Shown piece after piece: positions 23,492 to 33,377 of a DNA stretch of 64,000 nt. The stretch spans positions 310,001 to 374,000 of the forward strand of contig NZ_CAJHAD010000001.1 in assembly GCF_904846285.1 (NCBI RefSeq), written 5' to 3'. Source of the DNA: Psychrobacter immobilis (GTDB lineage: Bacteria > Pseudomonadota > Gammaproteobacteria > Pseudomonadales > Moraxellaceae). Both the position numbers and the translations under genes were made by a program. The notes below the pieces were generated by a model that saw nothing but the letters and a program-made list of their open reading frames with translations, made no database searches and was not told the DNA's origin. The first letter of the stretch is position 1; the number at the start of each line of letters is the position of its first letter.

Positions 23492-24271
23492 TTAAGGCTG
23501 ATAATGAGTAGGGTCAGTAACCCCAGCTTGAGCAAATCCTTGGCGACGTAGCAAACAGCTGTCACAGACACCGCAAGCAAGACCATTGGCATCTGCCTGA
23601 TAACAAGAAATCGTCTGCCCATAATCGACCCCTAGCGATAAACCGAGCTCGATAGTTTTGGCTTTGATTAAATGCTGCAGCGGTGTTTGAATCGATAAAT
23701 GATGACCGGTAACGCCAGCTCTGGTGGCAAGATTTGCAATGTGTTCGAAAGCTGCGATATATTCTGGGCGACAATCAGGGTAGCCTGAATAATCGACTGA
23801 ACTTACGCCAATGATGATATGGTTGGCGTCGGTCACTTCCGCGACTGCCAACGCATAAGATAAAAATATAGTATTACGTGCAGGCACATAGGTATTTGGG
23901 ATAGCATCGTTATCAACTTCATCACGATTTTTACTCGGGAATTTATCAGTATCGCCGTCAGGGATAATCATGCTGTGATCAGTGAGTGATGAGCCGCCAA
24001 GCTGCGCGATATCGATATCAATAATACGATGATTGACTCCTGCGCTTTCAGCGATGGCTTTGGCAGCGACAAGCTCACTATTATGACGTTGACCATAGTT
24101 AAAACTAACTGCTGTCACAGACGCATAGCGTGCCTTTGCCCAATATAAACAAGTCACGGAATCAAGGCCACCTGATAGTAGCACCACGGCATTTTGGCTT
24201 TTATGCAGCGCGGTTGAGTTAGCGTCGTTTTTTGGATTGGTAGTGGAGGTCTGCGCAGTGACGAGAGTCAT
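23492..24271 (-). CDS. queC: 7-cyano-7-deazaguanine (preQ0) synthase QueC
   Basis: This 259-residue enzyme makes preQ0 from carboxydeazaguanine with ATP and ammonia, in queuosine synthesis. The PP-loop SGGLDS lies near residues 33-38. The C-terminal zinc Cys set is visible in CYQADANGLACGVCDSC. The frame is open to 24319, but the start at 24271 gives the expected length. No good Shine-Dalgarno is seen at either. An N-terminal tail of about 28 residues precedes the catalytic core. It links to yhhQ at 4263, which is under a preQ1 riboswitch. No other que genes are in the window. Confidence 0.9.
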   Translation of the reverse strand: MTLVTAQTSTTNPKNDANSTALHKSQNAVVLLSGGLDSVTCLYWAKARYASVTAVSFNYGQRHNSELVAAKAIAESAGVNHRIIDIDIAQLGGSSLTDHSMIIPDGDTDKFPSKNRDEVDNDAIPNTYVPARNTIFLSYALAVAEVTDANHIIIGVSSVDYSGYPDCRPEYIAAFEHIANLATRAGVTGHHLSIQTPLQHLIKAKTIELGLSLGVDYGQTISCYQADANGLACGVCDSCLLRRQGFAQAGVTDPTHYQP

Positions 24272-24499
24272 ATTAGGATCTATTATTAGTCTATGAAAAA
24301 TGCTTATTCTAGCAAACATAGCATCATTACATAAGCTTGGGGGTATTATTAAAGTAGGATTAAAGTGCTACTAATTTTGTGCTAGTTTTCAATCCGTTAG
24401 CAAAATTTGTTATAATCGCTGCTTTTAAAGCGCGCCTGCCAAAAAATATTGTTAACGACTTTGTAGCAAAATTAACCTTGTAAAGATATTGAGTAACTT

Positions 24500-25705
24500 A
24501 TGACCGTAGCGACCTTGTTTACGCCAAAAATCACCCCTCAGTTTGATGCTGCACCTATCGATACTGCTTATACAAATATTAGCTCTACCGATGCTGGCTG
24601 GGATAGCTATGCTGAAGATACTGATGGCATGGAATATGCCGATATCGCTGACGAAGCCACAAACAATAATAGTACGGCTGAGCAATCGCCATCTACGCAA
24701 CTGCTACCTACTGAAACGGCACAATTTCGCAAACTACAAAAAAAGCTTCGTCGTCAAGTATCATGGGCGATTCGCGATTTTAATATGATTGAAGATGGCG
24801 ACGTCATCATGGTTTGTGTGTCAGGCGGCAAAGACAGCTATACGTTGCTCGATATTTTATTGCTACTTAAGCGCATTGCCCCGATTAGCTTTGATATCGT
24901 CGCCGTGAATCTCGACCAAAAGCAGCCCGGTTATCCTGAAGATGTTTTGCCAGCTTATCTTAACGAACAAGGTATAGCCCATTATATTTTAGAAAAAGAC
25001 ACTTATAGTATCGTCAAAAGCGTGGTGCCAGAAGGTAAAACTTATTGCTCGGCCTGTTCACGTCTGCGTCGCGGCTCGCTATACGGTTTTGCCAAACAAA
25101 TTGGCGCGACCAAAATTGCCCTTGGTCATCACCGCGATGATATGCTCGCGACTTTCTTTTTAAACTTATTCCACGGTGGCGCGCTTAAATCGATGCCACC
25201 AAAACTGCTGAGCGATGATAAGCAAAACTTGCTTATTCGTCCGCTTGCGTACGTTGAAGAAAAAGACATTATTGAATACGCGCGTTTAAAAGAATTTCCA
25301 ATTATTCCATGTAATCTGTGCGGTAGCCAGACCAATCTACAACGGGCGATTATCAATGACATGTTACGCGAATGGGATGATGCCCATCCGCAGCGTTTAG
25401 CGTCTATCTTTAAAGCGATGCAAAACGTGGCACCGTCACAATTAGCGGATCGTGAGTTATTTGATTTTGAGACATTAAGCCTTGAGCGTGATGATAATGA
25501 GCGCTTATTTGAAGGCGATAATATCCAAGCAGGGCAGACCGATGGTCTGGCTGAAATTGGCTTACCTGTAGCACCAAAAACTCAAATATTTAATCCTAAA
25601 TTCGCCAGTAATCAGAACCCTAATCAGCAGGCAGAAGCAGCGGATGAGATAACGAAAAATAGCCCTAAGACGCAGAAAATTCCAACCATTAACCCCGTTA
25701 TTTAA
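24500..25705 (+). CDS. ttcA: tRNA 2-thiocytidine biosynthesis protein TtcA
   Basis: This enzyme thiolates C32 of tRNA with ATP and an iron-sulfur cluster. The PP-loop SGGKDS is at residues 108-113. Cys pairs are at 184/187 (CSAC) and 272/275 (CNLC). At 401 residues it is longer than E. coli TtcA (311). The extra sequence is an acidic N-terminal tail of about 75 residues and a C-terminal tail of about 60, both low in complexity. A GAG box precedes the ATG at 24500. It converges on the fixH operon, with a bidirectional terminator between. Confidence 0.92.
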   Translation: MTVATLFTPKITPQFDAAPIDTAYTNISSTDAGWDSYAEDTDGMEYADIADEATNNNSTAEQSPSTQLLPTETAQFRKLQKKLRRQVSWAIRDFNMIEDGDVIMVCVSGGKDSYTLLDILLLLKRIAPISFDIVAVNLDQKQPGYPEDVLPAYLNEQGIAHYILEKDTYSIVKSVVPEGKTYCSACSRLRRGSLYGFAKQIGATKIALGHHRDDMLATFFLNLFHGGALKSMPPKLLSDDKQNLLIRPLAYVEEKDIIEYARLKEFPIIPCNLCGSQTNLQRAIINDMLREWDDAHPQRLASIFKAMQNVAPSQLADRELFDFETLSLERDDNERLFEGDNIQAGQTDGLAEIGLPVAPKTQIFNPKFASNQNPNQQAEAADEITKNSPKTQKIPTINPVI

Positions 25706-25786
25706 TGAGTTGATCGTCTAAAGCTATGTTGCTTAGATAATCTTAAGTTAATTTGATAAAGTTAAATCCATAAAAGTTAGCTCTAT

Positions 25787-25824
25787 AAAAAACCAGCCCA
25801 TAATAACTAAGGGCTGGTTTTTTT
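25787..25824. terminator. Bidirectional terminator between ttcA and fixH
   Basis: Arms AAAAAACCAGCCC and GGGCTGGTTTTTTT have U-tracts in both directions and lie between convergent genes. Confidence 0.9.
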
Positions 25825-25852
25825 AATCTTAACGGTAGCTATTTAAATAGTA

Positions 25853-26434
25853 TTAGCTTTCTGCAAAAACCTGTAATGGATTAAAACTTACCTCTGAACG
25901 TGGTAGTTTTGCTACATCTTGCATGCGCCAATCGTCTTTACCATCGTTACTAACTTGTAAATAGTACTTCGCTTTAACAGGATCGATATTTACCTGAGCG
26001 CTATATTTGTTGCCTTCTTCATGCTTTAAGACCACGTCACGATCTTTTTTGATGTCAGTGGCGTGCGAGATAGATAAATCTAAGGTATCAGGATAAGTTA
26101 CCGGCTCGCCGTTCAATAACTTACCAGACCGCAAGCTTTGCTCTGGATAGTTTAAATAAAAAATAATATCACCATTATCAGCAAACTGCATCTTACCGTG
26201 TAAATCTAAATCATAAGTGAGCTTGTCGCGCGAAACGTCATGGTAAAGGGTTTTACCATCCATATACCAGTCGTCTCGTACCACACTATCACGGATTTGA
26301 TAAGAATAATAAACAAACCAGATGCAAGCGATTACCACAAAAGCGGGCATGCCAATGACAAAGATAACCACCATATAGTTTTTGTACCATGGTTGGCTGT
26401 CTCGATGCTTAAAGTTTGGTGCTGGACTAGACAT
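25853..26434 (-). CDS. fixH: FixH family cytochrome oxidase assembly protein
   Basis: This 193-residue protein has one membrane helix near residues 21-45 (VVIFVIGMPAFVVIACIWFVYY) and a periplasmic domain, the usual FixH plan. FixH proteins take part in assembly of the cbb3 oxidase. It follows ccoG on the minus strand after 201 nt. The usual partners ccoI and ccoS are not found downstream; the operon ends at the ttcA terminator. An AGG lies 6 nt before the ATG. Confidence 0.8.
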   Translation of the reverse strand: MSSPAPNFKHRDSQPWYKNYMVVIFVIGMPAFVVIACIWFVYYSYQIRDSVVRDDWYMDGKTLYHDVSRDKLTYDLDLHGKMQFADNGDIIFYLNYPEQSLRSGKLLNGEPVTYPDTLDLSISHATDIKKDRDVVLKHEEGNKYSAQVNIDPVKAKYYLQVSNDGKDDWRMQDVAKLPRSEVSFNPLQVFAES

Positions 26435-26635
26435 AACATACCTATTAATCAGATATTCGCTTATAGATGCCTGTTAAGAATCACTATAAGTCGTATCAAC
26501 GGATAAGCTGACAGCTAAATGCGGCCAGTTTATTGCCAAATGATTCACCCATTAATTAATGATAAATAGCTTTAAATAATAATCAATAATTAACGCATGA
26601 GAGTTGTAAAATATATTCAACAAGCACACAAAGGC

Positions 26636-28045
26636 TTATTGCCCTTGCGTGGTAAAGATGTTTTGTTTGCTGACATTGTATTTACCATCTTCACTCTTCA
26701 CCATTAAGGTAACCGGTGTCTGACCAAATTCAATCACATCAGGGTCACCATAAATACTGACCGGCATATCAAAGCTTTCGCCAGCTTCTAACGGTACATC
26801 GTTAAAACGCAGCTCTAAGCTTAGACCGTCTTGCGGCTCAAGGCTTATTTTATAAGTATGAGCGTCTTGTGTCTTATTGGTCAGCTTAACAATATAGCTG
26901 TTCTCAATCATGCCTTGCTGATTCAATGAAGACAACTGGTTGCGGTCACGGCGAATGTCAATCTCTAGCGGTACACGATCATTCAAGGCATAAATAACGC
27001 CGCCACAAAGTACGGTCAGTAAGGTTAAGTAGGCAAAAAAGCGGGGGCGGAATAGGCGACTTGGTTCTTTTTCTACCAATTGACGCTCGGTGGTATAACG
27101 AATCAAGCCACGTGGGTATCCGACTTTATCCATGACGTCATTACAGGCATCGACACAGGCGGCACACTGGATACAAGCGACTTGCAAGCCATCACGAATA
27201 TCGATACCCGTCGGGCAGACCTGTACACACATCTGACATTCGATACAGTCGCCTAAATTCTCAGGGTTGGTGCCTTTTTTACGGGCGCCGCGAGGCTCAC
27301 CGCGCTCATAATCGTAAGAAACGATTAACGTATCTTTATCAAACATCACACTTTGAAAACGACCATAAGGACAGATTTGAACACACATCTGCTCACGCAT
27401 ATAGCCTGCATTGACGTAGGTAGAGAAAGCAAAAATAAATATTGATACCCAAATCCACGTTGACCAATCAGGGAAAGGGATAAACCCTATCATCTGCCAA
27501 TTTTGATACAACGCCTCTGTACCGGACACATAACTGACGAAAGTCGTGGCGGTAATCATCGAGAACACAAACCAAATAAAATATACCAAAAAACGCTTAA
27601 ACGCTTTCTGTGCGCTCATCGGCTCTTTATCGAACTTGATACGCTTATTACGATCGCCAATGACCAGTTTTTCGACATATTGGAACATATGCGTCCAAAT
27701 AGTCTGCGGGCAAGCATAGCCGCACCATACTCGTCCGGCGTAGACAGTGACCATAAACAGTGTAAAGGCAGCAATAAGCGCAAAGGCGGCAATAAAATAA
27801 AAATCTTGCGTTAAGAAGGTCATACCAAAAATATAGTAGTGCTGTGACGGCACATCAAACCAGATTGCTTGCCGACCGTTATAGCGTAACCACGGTAAAA
27901 TCAAAAATAACGCCAAAAATGCATACATACTAATAACACGGATGTTTTGGTAAAATCCGGTAACAAATCTAGGGTGGATGCGTTTTTTATTGGCGTTAAG
28001 ATCGACCTCAACGACAGGGATTTTATTGGATGGTTGTGCTGACAT
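26636..28045 (-). CDS. ccoG: Cytochrome c oxidase accessory protein CcoG (FixG/RdxA)
   Basis: This 469-residue inner-membrane ferredoxin-like protein is involved in cbb3 oxidase maturation, by family through copper reduction. Several membrane helices fill the first 230 residues. Two [4Fe-4S] Cys clusters follow (CIECQMCVQVCP and CIQCAACVDAC, about residues 266-300), then a membrane helix and a C-terminal Ig-like domain. An AGAGG box precedes the ATG. It is separated from ccoP by 517 nt including a terminator, so it has its own promoter. Confidence 0.92.
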   Translation of the reverse strand: MSAQPSNKIPVVEVDLNANKKRIHPRFVTGFYQNIRVISMYAFLALFLILPWLRYNGRQAIWFDVPSQHYYIFGMTFLTQDFYFIAAFALIAAFTLFMVTVYAGRVWCGYACPQTIWTHMFQYVEKLVIGDRNKRIKFDKEPMSAQKAFKRFLVYFIWFVFSMITATTFVSYVSGTEALYQNWQMIGFIPFPDWSTWIWVSIFIFAFSTYVNAGYMREQMCVQICPYGRFQSVMFDKDTLIVSYDYERGEPRGARKKGTNPENLGDCIECQMCVQVCPTGIDIRDGLQVACIQCAACVDACNDVMDKVGYPRGLIRYTTERQLVEKEPSRLFRPRFFAYLTLLTVLCGGVIYALNDRVPLEIDIRRDRNQLSSLNQQGMIENSYIVKLTNKTQDAHTYKISLEPQDGLSLELRFNDVPLEAGESFDMPVSIYGDPDVIEFGQTPVTLMVKSEDGKYNVSKQNIFTTQGQ

Positions 28046-28488
28046 AAACGTGCCTCTTTAAAAAAAGAATCAGTCTGCTGGCATGATGAACAAATACCAT
28101 TAATCGTTAGGTATATGAGTGTGCGATGTTATCAATGTCAGTAAGTAGCGAAATATAATAAAAGCCAAAATCTGCGGGCTTAGCTACCAAATGAGCGATT
28201 GTAAATAATTGAGTTAAATATGCTTAAATGGATGATTCAATAGTGTTTCTAATAGATTGCTATTTTAGCATTCTCCCTACTATAAATGGGGTGAGAATGT
28301 TAAAAAGCAACATTTATATCATAATTATTGATAGATAAGTGGGTAACAGTAGTCAGGAATAATCAATCCTAAAAATTTATTATTAATTAATGAAATTATA
28401 AATATATTAATCCCATTAGTTAATAATAAGAAGGAGCTCTAAATAGAAATCAGAACCTAAAATGAGAAGCAAAACTGATAAACAATCA
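28046..28488. other. Intergenic region upstream of ccoG
   Basis: The gap between the cco terminator and ccoG holds a hairpin with arms CATTCTC (28269-28275) and GAGAATG (28293-28299) and is otherwise AT-rich. It must contain the ccoG promoter. I see no convincing FNR box (TTGAT-N4-ATCAA). Confidence 0.45.
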
Positions 28489-28522
28489 AAAAGGGAGGAC
28501 TGCAATAACAGCCCTCCCTTTT
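28489..28522 (-). terminator. Terminator of ccoNOQP
   Basis: Arms AAAAGGGAGG and CCTCCCTTTT; the minus-strand side continues as a U-tract. It lies 40 nt after the ccoP stop. Confidence 0.88.
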
Positions 28523-28562
28523 ATAAACTTACTTTTACGATATAGCGACTGACTAAAAATTA

Positions 28563-29720
28563 TTAGTTAGTGGCGCTAGTTTTTGATGTGGCTGCTACTG
28601 TTGCTGCTTTAGGAGCAGTAGCAGAAACAGGTTGCGCTTTAGCAGGTTGAGCCGTTTTGTCTGATAGTGAATAAACATAGGCAGCAAGTAGCATAATACG
28701 CTCATTGCCCAGTTTGGTTTCCCATTCAGGCATTACGCCTGCACGACCATAACGCAAGGTTTCGCGGATAGTTTCGCGATCGCCACCATATAACCAGATA
28801 TTATCTGTTAAGTTTGGCGCGCCAGTAGAGGTCATACCTTTCGCATCTGAACCATGACAAAGCACACAGTTAGTAGGCTCATTAAAGATGGCCTCACCTT
28901 GAGTCACTTTAGCTTTATCAAGCTCGTAACCTGGTTGGTTGCCAGAGATTGATAGAACATATTCAGCCACTGCACGCACACCATCTTCACCGATTTGATC
29001 ACGCCATGCGGCCATGCCACCGACTCGGCCATTATGTAGTGTGGTTAAGATGTTTGACGCTTCGCCACCATATAGCCAATCATTATCCGTTAAGTTTGGA
29101 TAGCCTAGTGCACCTTTAGCATTAGAGCCATGACAGACCGCACAGTTCTGTAAGAACAGACGACTACCAACTTTCAACGCATTCGGGTTTTCTGAAAGCT
29201 TTTCTACGTATGGCGCAAGTTCAGCGATTTTCTCATCAATCTCGGTTTGCAGATTGGCAGGCGGTGTTTCGCTGCGACGCATCGTTGCTTGCATCTCAGA
29301 AAGCGTTGCTAAGGTCTTAGTTGCACCGCTCGCATCGGCTTTGGCCAAAATGTTTTGCTCAAAGTTATCGGTAAATACTTTGTTATTACTTTCAAGTTCG
29401 CTGTTCAACTCATTATGAGAAGTCCATGGCACAGTTTTACCATCTACTTCTACGGTTGTAATACCTTCCCACTTTGATGGAAAGATAGCAGGGAATAACA
29501 CCCAATAGGCGACACCCCAAATGATTGAGCCAAAAAATATCACTAACCACCATTTAGGCAGCGGTTTATCGTATTCCTGAATACCATCGTAGGTGTGGCC
29601 TGTGGTACCGTCTTCTTCTACTTCTGGCTTGTACTTTAAAACCATTAGCAAAACACCGAGGATACCCGCCCAACACATAATACTTAGTATGGTGATCCAA
29701 GAACTCCAAAAAAATGTCAT
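28563..29720 (-). CDS. ccoP: cbb3 oxidase diheme subunit CcoP
   Basis: This 385-residue membrane-anchored cytochrome c passes electrons to the cbb3 oxidase core. Two N-terminal helices (about 8-28 and 58-78) anchor it. Heme c sites are CAVCH (Cys 193/196) and CVLCH (Cys 285/288). It is longer than a basic CcoP because of a charged helical stretch (about 100-175) and an Ala/Thr-rich C-terminal tail. Its start overlaps the ccoQ stop by 4 nt (ATGA), with an AAGGA box. Confidence 0.93.
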   Translation of the reverse strand: MTFFWSSWITILSIMCWAGILGVLLMVLKYKPEVEEDGTTGHTYDGIQEYDKPLPKWWLVIFFGSIIWGVAYWVLFPAIFPSKWEGITTVEVDGKTVPWTSHNELNSELESNNKVFTDNFEQNILAKADASGATKTLATLSEMQATMRRSETPPANLQTEIDEKIAELAPYVEKLSENPNALKVGSRLFLQNCAVCHGSNAKGALGYPNLTDNDWLYGGEASNILTTLHNGRVGGMAAWRDQIGEDGVRAVAEYVLSISGNQPGYELDKAKVTQGEAIFNEPTNCVLCHGSDAKGMTSTGAPNLTDNIWLYGGDRETIRETLRYGRAGVMPEWETKLGNERIMLLAAYVYSLSDKTAQPAKAQPVSATAPKAATVAATSKTSATN

Positions 29721-29899
29721 CGTTTATCCTTATTGCGCTGCTCTTCAGACAAAGATTCGATATCTTCGTCATCAAGCGCAAGTTGTGCATCTTCTTCGAA
29801 GCGTTTTTTGTTTTTTGGCGAATACGCCCACCATGCAACGCCTACGAAGGCAATAAAGGCAGAAACGGTCGCAATTGTTTGTAATTCACCAATACCCAT
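29717..29899 (-). CDS. ccoQ: cbb3 oxidase small subunit CcoQ
   Basis: This 60-residue protein has one membrane helix (about 8-28) and a charged C-terminus (KNKKRFEEDAQLALDDEDIE). CcoQ stabilises the oxidase complex. It overlaps ccoO by 1 nt and ccoP by 4 nt, in the standard gene order. Confidence 0.85.
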   Translation of the reverse strand: MGIGELQTIATVSAFIAFVGVAWWAYSPKNKKRFEEDAQLALDDEDIESLSEEQRNKDKR

Positions 29900-30537
29900 T
29901 AGCGCTGTCCTTCCATCGCGGTACCTAATTGCTGTAAGTAGGCAACCAAAGCATCAAGCTCAGTGGCACCAAGTACAGCATCTGGCGCTCCTTCGATATC
30001 TTCTTCAGTGTAAGGCACACCGAAGCGATCACGGAATAGACGCATTTTGCTTTGCACATTGGACCCATTAACTTCGTTGGTTGCAAGCCAAGGGAAACCA
30101 GGCATTACTGACTCAGGTACTAAAGAACGTGGCGCAATCAGATGCTGTTTTTGCCAATCTTCAGAATAGCGTCCACCGACACGTGCAAGGTCAGGACCCG
30201 TACGTTTTGAGCCCCATAAGAATGGGTGATCCCACGTTGATTCAGCGGCGCGTGAGTATGGTCCATAACGTTCAACTTCAGCACGTAGCGGACGAATCAT
30301 TTGCGTATGACAAACGTGGCAACCTTCACGGATATAAATATCACGACCTTCAAACTCAAGCGCCGTCCACGGCTCCATAGCAGGTAGGGGAGCGTTCACC
30401 CCACCTTCTTCAGGACCCTTGTTATCATAAATCAGCGGTACGATTTCAACAAGTGTTGCAAAGCTGATCGCGATAACGATAAAGATAACCAACAAGCCTG
30501 TATTTTTTTCAATAATTTCATGCGGTGTACCAGACAT
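29899..30537 (-). CDS. ccoO: cbb3 oxidase monoheme subunit CcoO
   Basis: This 212-residue membrane-anchored cytochrome c has one N-terminal helix (about 14-36). The heme c site CHVCH (Cys 73/76) stands in [14 protein letters not shown], the family signature, and a distal Met ligand is plausible in SVMPGFPW. It lies 9 nt after ccoN and overlaps ccoQ, so all four are cotranscribed. Confidence 0.93.
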   Translation of the reverse strand: MSGTPHEIIEKNTGLLVIFIVIAISFATLVEIVPLIYDNKGPEEGGVNAPLPAMEPWTALEFEGRDIYIREGCHVCHTQMIRPLRAEVERYGPYSRAAESTWDHPFLWGSKRTGPDLARVGGRYSEDWQKQHLIAPRSLVPESVMPGFPWLATNEVNGSNVQSKMRLFRDRFGVPYTEEDIEGAPDAVLGATELDALVAYLQQLGTAMEGQR

Positions 30538-30546
30538 GATCGCTCC

Positions 30547-32028
30547 TTATACGTTAGCTGCCGAAGGTTTATCAACACTAGGTTCATGATCAGTAGGATC
30601 TGCAATACTGACAGGCTTACCTTCTGGCATCTTAAGTGTTTTATAAACGTTATATGCCATGACAAACATACCCGATACATACAATAGGCCACCAAAAGCA
30701 CGACCAATATATGGGAAATGTGAGAACTCAACCGTATCAACGAAGCTGTATACCAATGTACCGTCTGGATTGGTTGCAAGCCACATCATGCCTTGGCCAA
30801 TACCTGAAATCCACATAGAGACGATATAGAAGATAGTACCCGCTGTTGCTAACCAGAAATGCGTGGTGATTAAGCTGATAGAATACATTTTTGGTTTGTT
30901 ATAAATACGGGGTAACAGTACATATAGCGAACCAATGGTAATCATACCGACCCAACCAAGCGCACCTGAGTGTACGTGACCTACTGTCCAGTCCGTGTTA
31001 TGAGATAAGGCGTTGACCGTCTTAATAGACATCATCGGACCTTCAAACGTCGACATCGCGTAGAACGACAATGCCACAATCATAAAGCGAATGATTGGAT
31101 CGGTACGTAGCTTATCCCAACTACCTGATAGCGTTAGTACACCGTTAATCATACCACCCCAAGATGGAGCAAATAGGATGATTGAGAAGACCATTGCAAG
31201 TGACTGCGTCCAATCTGGAAGCGCTGAATAATGCAAATGGTGACCACCAGCCCACATATATGAAGCAATCAATGCCCAAAAGTGAACGATAGATAAACGG
31301 TAAGAATAAATAGGACGACCAATCTGTACCGGAACGAAGTAATACATCATTCCAAGGAAAGCTGCCGTCAAGTAGAAACCTACCGCATTATGCCCGTACC
31401 ACCATTGCACCATCGCATCGGTTGCACCGCCAAATAATGAGTAAGATTTAAACGCACTAACAGGGATAGCCATACTGTTTACGATATGCAGTAGTGCAAT
31501 CGTAATAATGAAAGCAGCAAAGAACCAGTTAGCCACATAAATATGTGAGGTTTTACGTTTGATGAGCGTACCAAAGAACACGATGGCATAAGAGATCCAC
31601 ACCAAAGCAATCAAGATATCGATTGGCCACTCAAGCTCAGCATATTCCTTAGTCGACGTCAGACCTAAAGGAAGGGTAATAACTGCTGATACAATAACCG
31701 CTTGCCAACCCCAAAAGGTAAACCAAGCTAAATAAGGGGCAAATAGCCTCGTTTTACACGTACGTTGAACAATATAGTATGACGTCGCGAACAAGGCGCA
31801 ACCGCCAAACGCGAAAATAACCGCGTTGGTATGTAGCGGTCTTAGACGACTGAATGTCAGCCATGGAATGTCAAAGTTTAGTGCTGGCCATGCTAACTGT
31901 GAAGCAATGAACACACCAATACTCATGCCGACGATGCCCCATATCACGGCCATTATCGTAAAGAATCTTACGACAGTGATTTCATATTCACGGTCAACTG
32001 GGGCGACTGCTGTGTTTTGTAAACTCAT
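30547..32028 (-). CDS. ccoN: cbb3 oxidase catalytic subunit CcoN
   Basis: This 493-residue heme-copper oxidase core has 12 or more membrane helices. It holds the low- and high-spin heme and CuB ligands, with the His-rich segments [16 protein letters not shown] and [10 protein letters not shown]. It reduces oxygen to water with high affinity and is important at low oxygen. An AAGGA box lies 8 nt before the ATG. It is the first gene of ccoNOQP. Confidence 0.95.
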   Translation of the reverse strand: MSLQNTAVAPVDREYEITVVRFFTIMAVIWGIVGMSIGVFIASQLAWPALNFDIPWLTFSRLRPLHTNAVIFAFGGCALFATSYYIVQRTCKTRLFAPYLAWFTFWGWQAVIVSAVITLPLGLTSTKEYAELEWPIDILIALVWISYAIVFFGTLIKRKTSHIYVANWFFAAFIITIALLHIVNSMAIPVSAFKSYSLFGGATDAMVQWWYGHNAVGFYLTAAFLGMMYYFVPVQIGRPIYSYRLSIVHFWALIASYMWAGGHHLHYSALPDWTQSLAMVFSIILFAPSWGGMINGVLTLSGSWDKLRTDPIIRFMIVALSFYAMSTFEGPMMSIKTVNALSHNTDWTVGHVHSGALGWVGMITIGSLYVLLPRIYNKPKMYSISLITTHFWLATAGTIFYIVSMWISGIGQGMMWLATNPDGTLVYSFVDTVEFSHFPYIGRAFGGLLYVSGMFVMAYNVYKTLKMPEGKPVSIADPTDHEPSVDKPSAANV

Positions 32029-32160
32029 TGGATGATTCCTTTACAGCCCGAATTATCAACAGAATTAACTAACTCTCCGCGGTATCTGTCCTATAGAAAT
32101 CTATAAGTAGATAATGATTGCGGTACATGCTGTTTTTTGACTACTCTTATCATTCTTACA

Positions 32161-32174
32161 TTATTAACTATCAA
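32161..32174. promoter_or_regulatory. Weak FNR/ANR-like box upstream of ccoN
   Basis: TTATT-AACT-ATCAA matches the FNR consensus TTGAT-N4-ATCAA in 8 of 10 positions; one half is perfect. It lies 133 bp before the ccoN start. cbb3 operons are often FNR-controlled. Chance match is possible in AT-rich DNA. Confidence 0.3.
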
Positions 32175-32670
32175 GCTAAGCTTTCGCTAGTAATCAGCTG
32201 TCGCTGATGAGTAGAGGACGGCGATAAAAACGCACTGCGCTCACAGCTAGTCGATAGTAGGATTGTTAATAAACGGTCAGATTTGATAAGAAAATACGCC
32301 TTCCTTGAGCATCAAGCATCTATTGAGGCTGAGTATGTATCTTAATTATTACTACTGAAAGTAGTATGAACGAAGATAGATACTAATATTCAACGGATGA
32401 TAAAAAGCTTATAGACCATTGATGTATGCTAGCGGCGGCTGACAAAAACACATGTTTACGTAATGTTTAGTTAAAACTCCCGACTCTGTTTAAGGGTATT
32501 GTAACGCAAACCTAATCAAATATCATCAGAACTATGCGCCAAAATACAAACTCTTTGGTAAAAATATTAGCAAACAACTTATTATTGCTGCGTTGTTCCT
32601 CTATTTTATACCCAATCTTCATACTATTCTAGGGTTGAAAAAATATACTGCTAGCAAGCTGAAAAAACAA

Positions 32671-32695
32671 ATTGTTACGAAGGTTTTGTAACAAT
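32671..32695. promoter_or_regulatory. Perfect 8-bp palindromic operator-like site
   Basis: Arms ATTGTTAC and GTAACAAT flank a 9-bp spacer, a dyad of the size bound by dimeric repressors. It lies about 190 bp before the SCP2-like gene and 640 bp from ccoN. Its regulator is unknown. Confidence 0.4.
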
Positions 32696-32881
32696 TACAG
32701 CCTTAGTGCTATAAATAGGTTTTACTTATTATCAAGTCGCATCTTATAATGACACTTAGCATGATGAGTCATAAAGTGCTTTTGGCATTAATGTTAGTGA
32801 CACTTTTAACCATTTAAATAGCGGTTAGGCTAGAGCGCTACACAGCAACAGCCTACCATAATAAGTATTAGGGATAATAAT

Positions 32882-33271
32882 ATGGCAGTTTTTTTGACAG
32901 ATGAGTGGTTTGAGCAAGTTGAACAAATGGGCAACGAAGCCGGTGAATTAAATTTACCACCAGCATTGGCTAATATGATCGTTAACCTAAAGGTATCTGA
33001 CACAGAACAAGATATTGAAGCGAGTTTCGCAGATGGTTTGTTACATCGTGGGCTAAATGACGCAGCGACAACCACTTTATTGCTTGATCGCAGCATCTTG
33101 CAATCAATCATCACCAATTTTGATACCAATGAAATCATGGGTGCGTTTATGGGTGGTAAGATTCGTGTTGAAGGCGATATGTCACAATTAATGGCCGTAC
33201 AAACGGCGCGCCCAAGTGCTGAGCAAAAAGAGCTGTATAGTAATATTAAATCAATGACCACGATGGCTTAA
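32882..33271 (+). CDS. SCP2 sterol-binding-domain-like protein
   Basis: This 129-residue soluble protein has the SCP2 hallmark GGKIRVEGDMSQLM near residue 96, after a beta-rich part that would form the lipid-binding sheet. SCP2 domains bind lipids or fatty acyl groups; the bacterial role is unclear. A good AGGGA box lies 5 nt before the ATG. Transcribed alone, followed by a strong terminator. Confidence 0.75.
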   Translation: MAVFLTDEWFEQVEQMGNEAGELNLPPALANMIVNLKVSDTEQDIEASFADGLLHRGLNDAATTTLLLDRSILQSIITNFDTNEIMGAFMGGKIRVEGDMSQLMAVQTARPSAEQKELYSNIKSMTTMA

Positions 33272-33311
33272 TGGTCTGCTTTTCATTTTTATATAAATAA
33301 CATTGAACACA

Positions 33312-33343
33312 AAAAAGCCCTTAATACATATTAAGGGCTTTTT
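33312..33343. terminator. Bidirectional terminator after the SCP2-like gene
   Basis: Arms AAAAAGCCCTTAA and TTAAGGGCTTTTT between convergent genes, with U-tracts on both sides. Confidence 0.9.
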
Positions 33344-33377
33344 CGTCAAAGAATTTAACAGTAAAGTAATTTCTGAA

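Larger units (their letters stand above)
32029..32881. other. Long divergent intergenic region (853 nt)
   Basis: Lies between ccoN and the SCP2-like gene and must hold both promoters. Beyond the two separately listed sites I see AT-rich sequence with a small hairpin (ACTACTGAAAGTAGT near 32350), no coding sequence with a ribosome site, and no recognised RNA gene. Confidence 0.5.

Noticed and set aside
32305..32315. TTGAGCATCAA as an FNR box
   Set aside because: The half-sites are separated by 3 bases where 4-6 in-frame positions of the consensus are needed, so the dyad does not fit.
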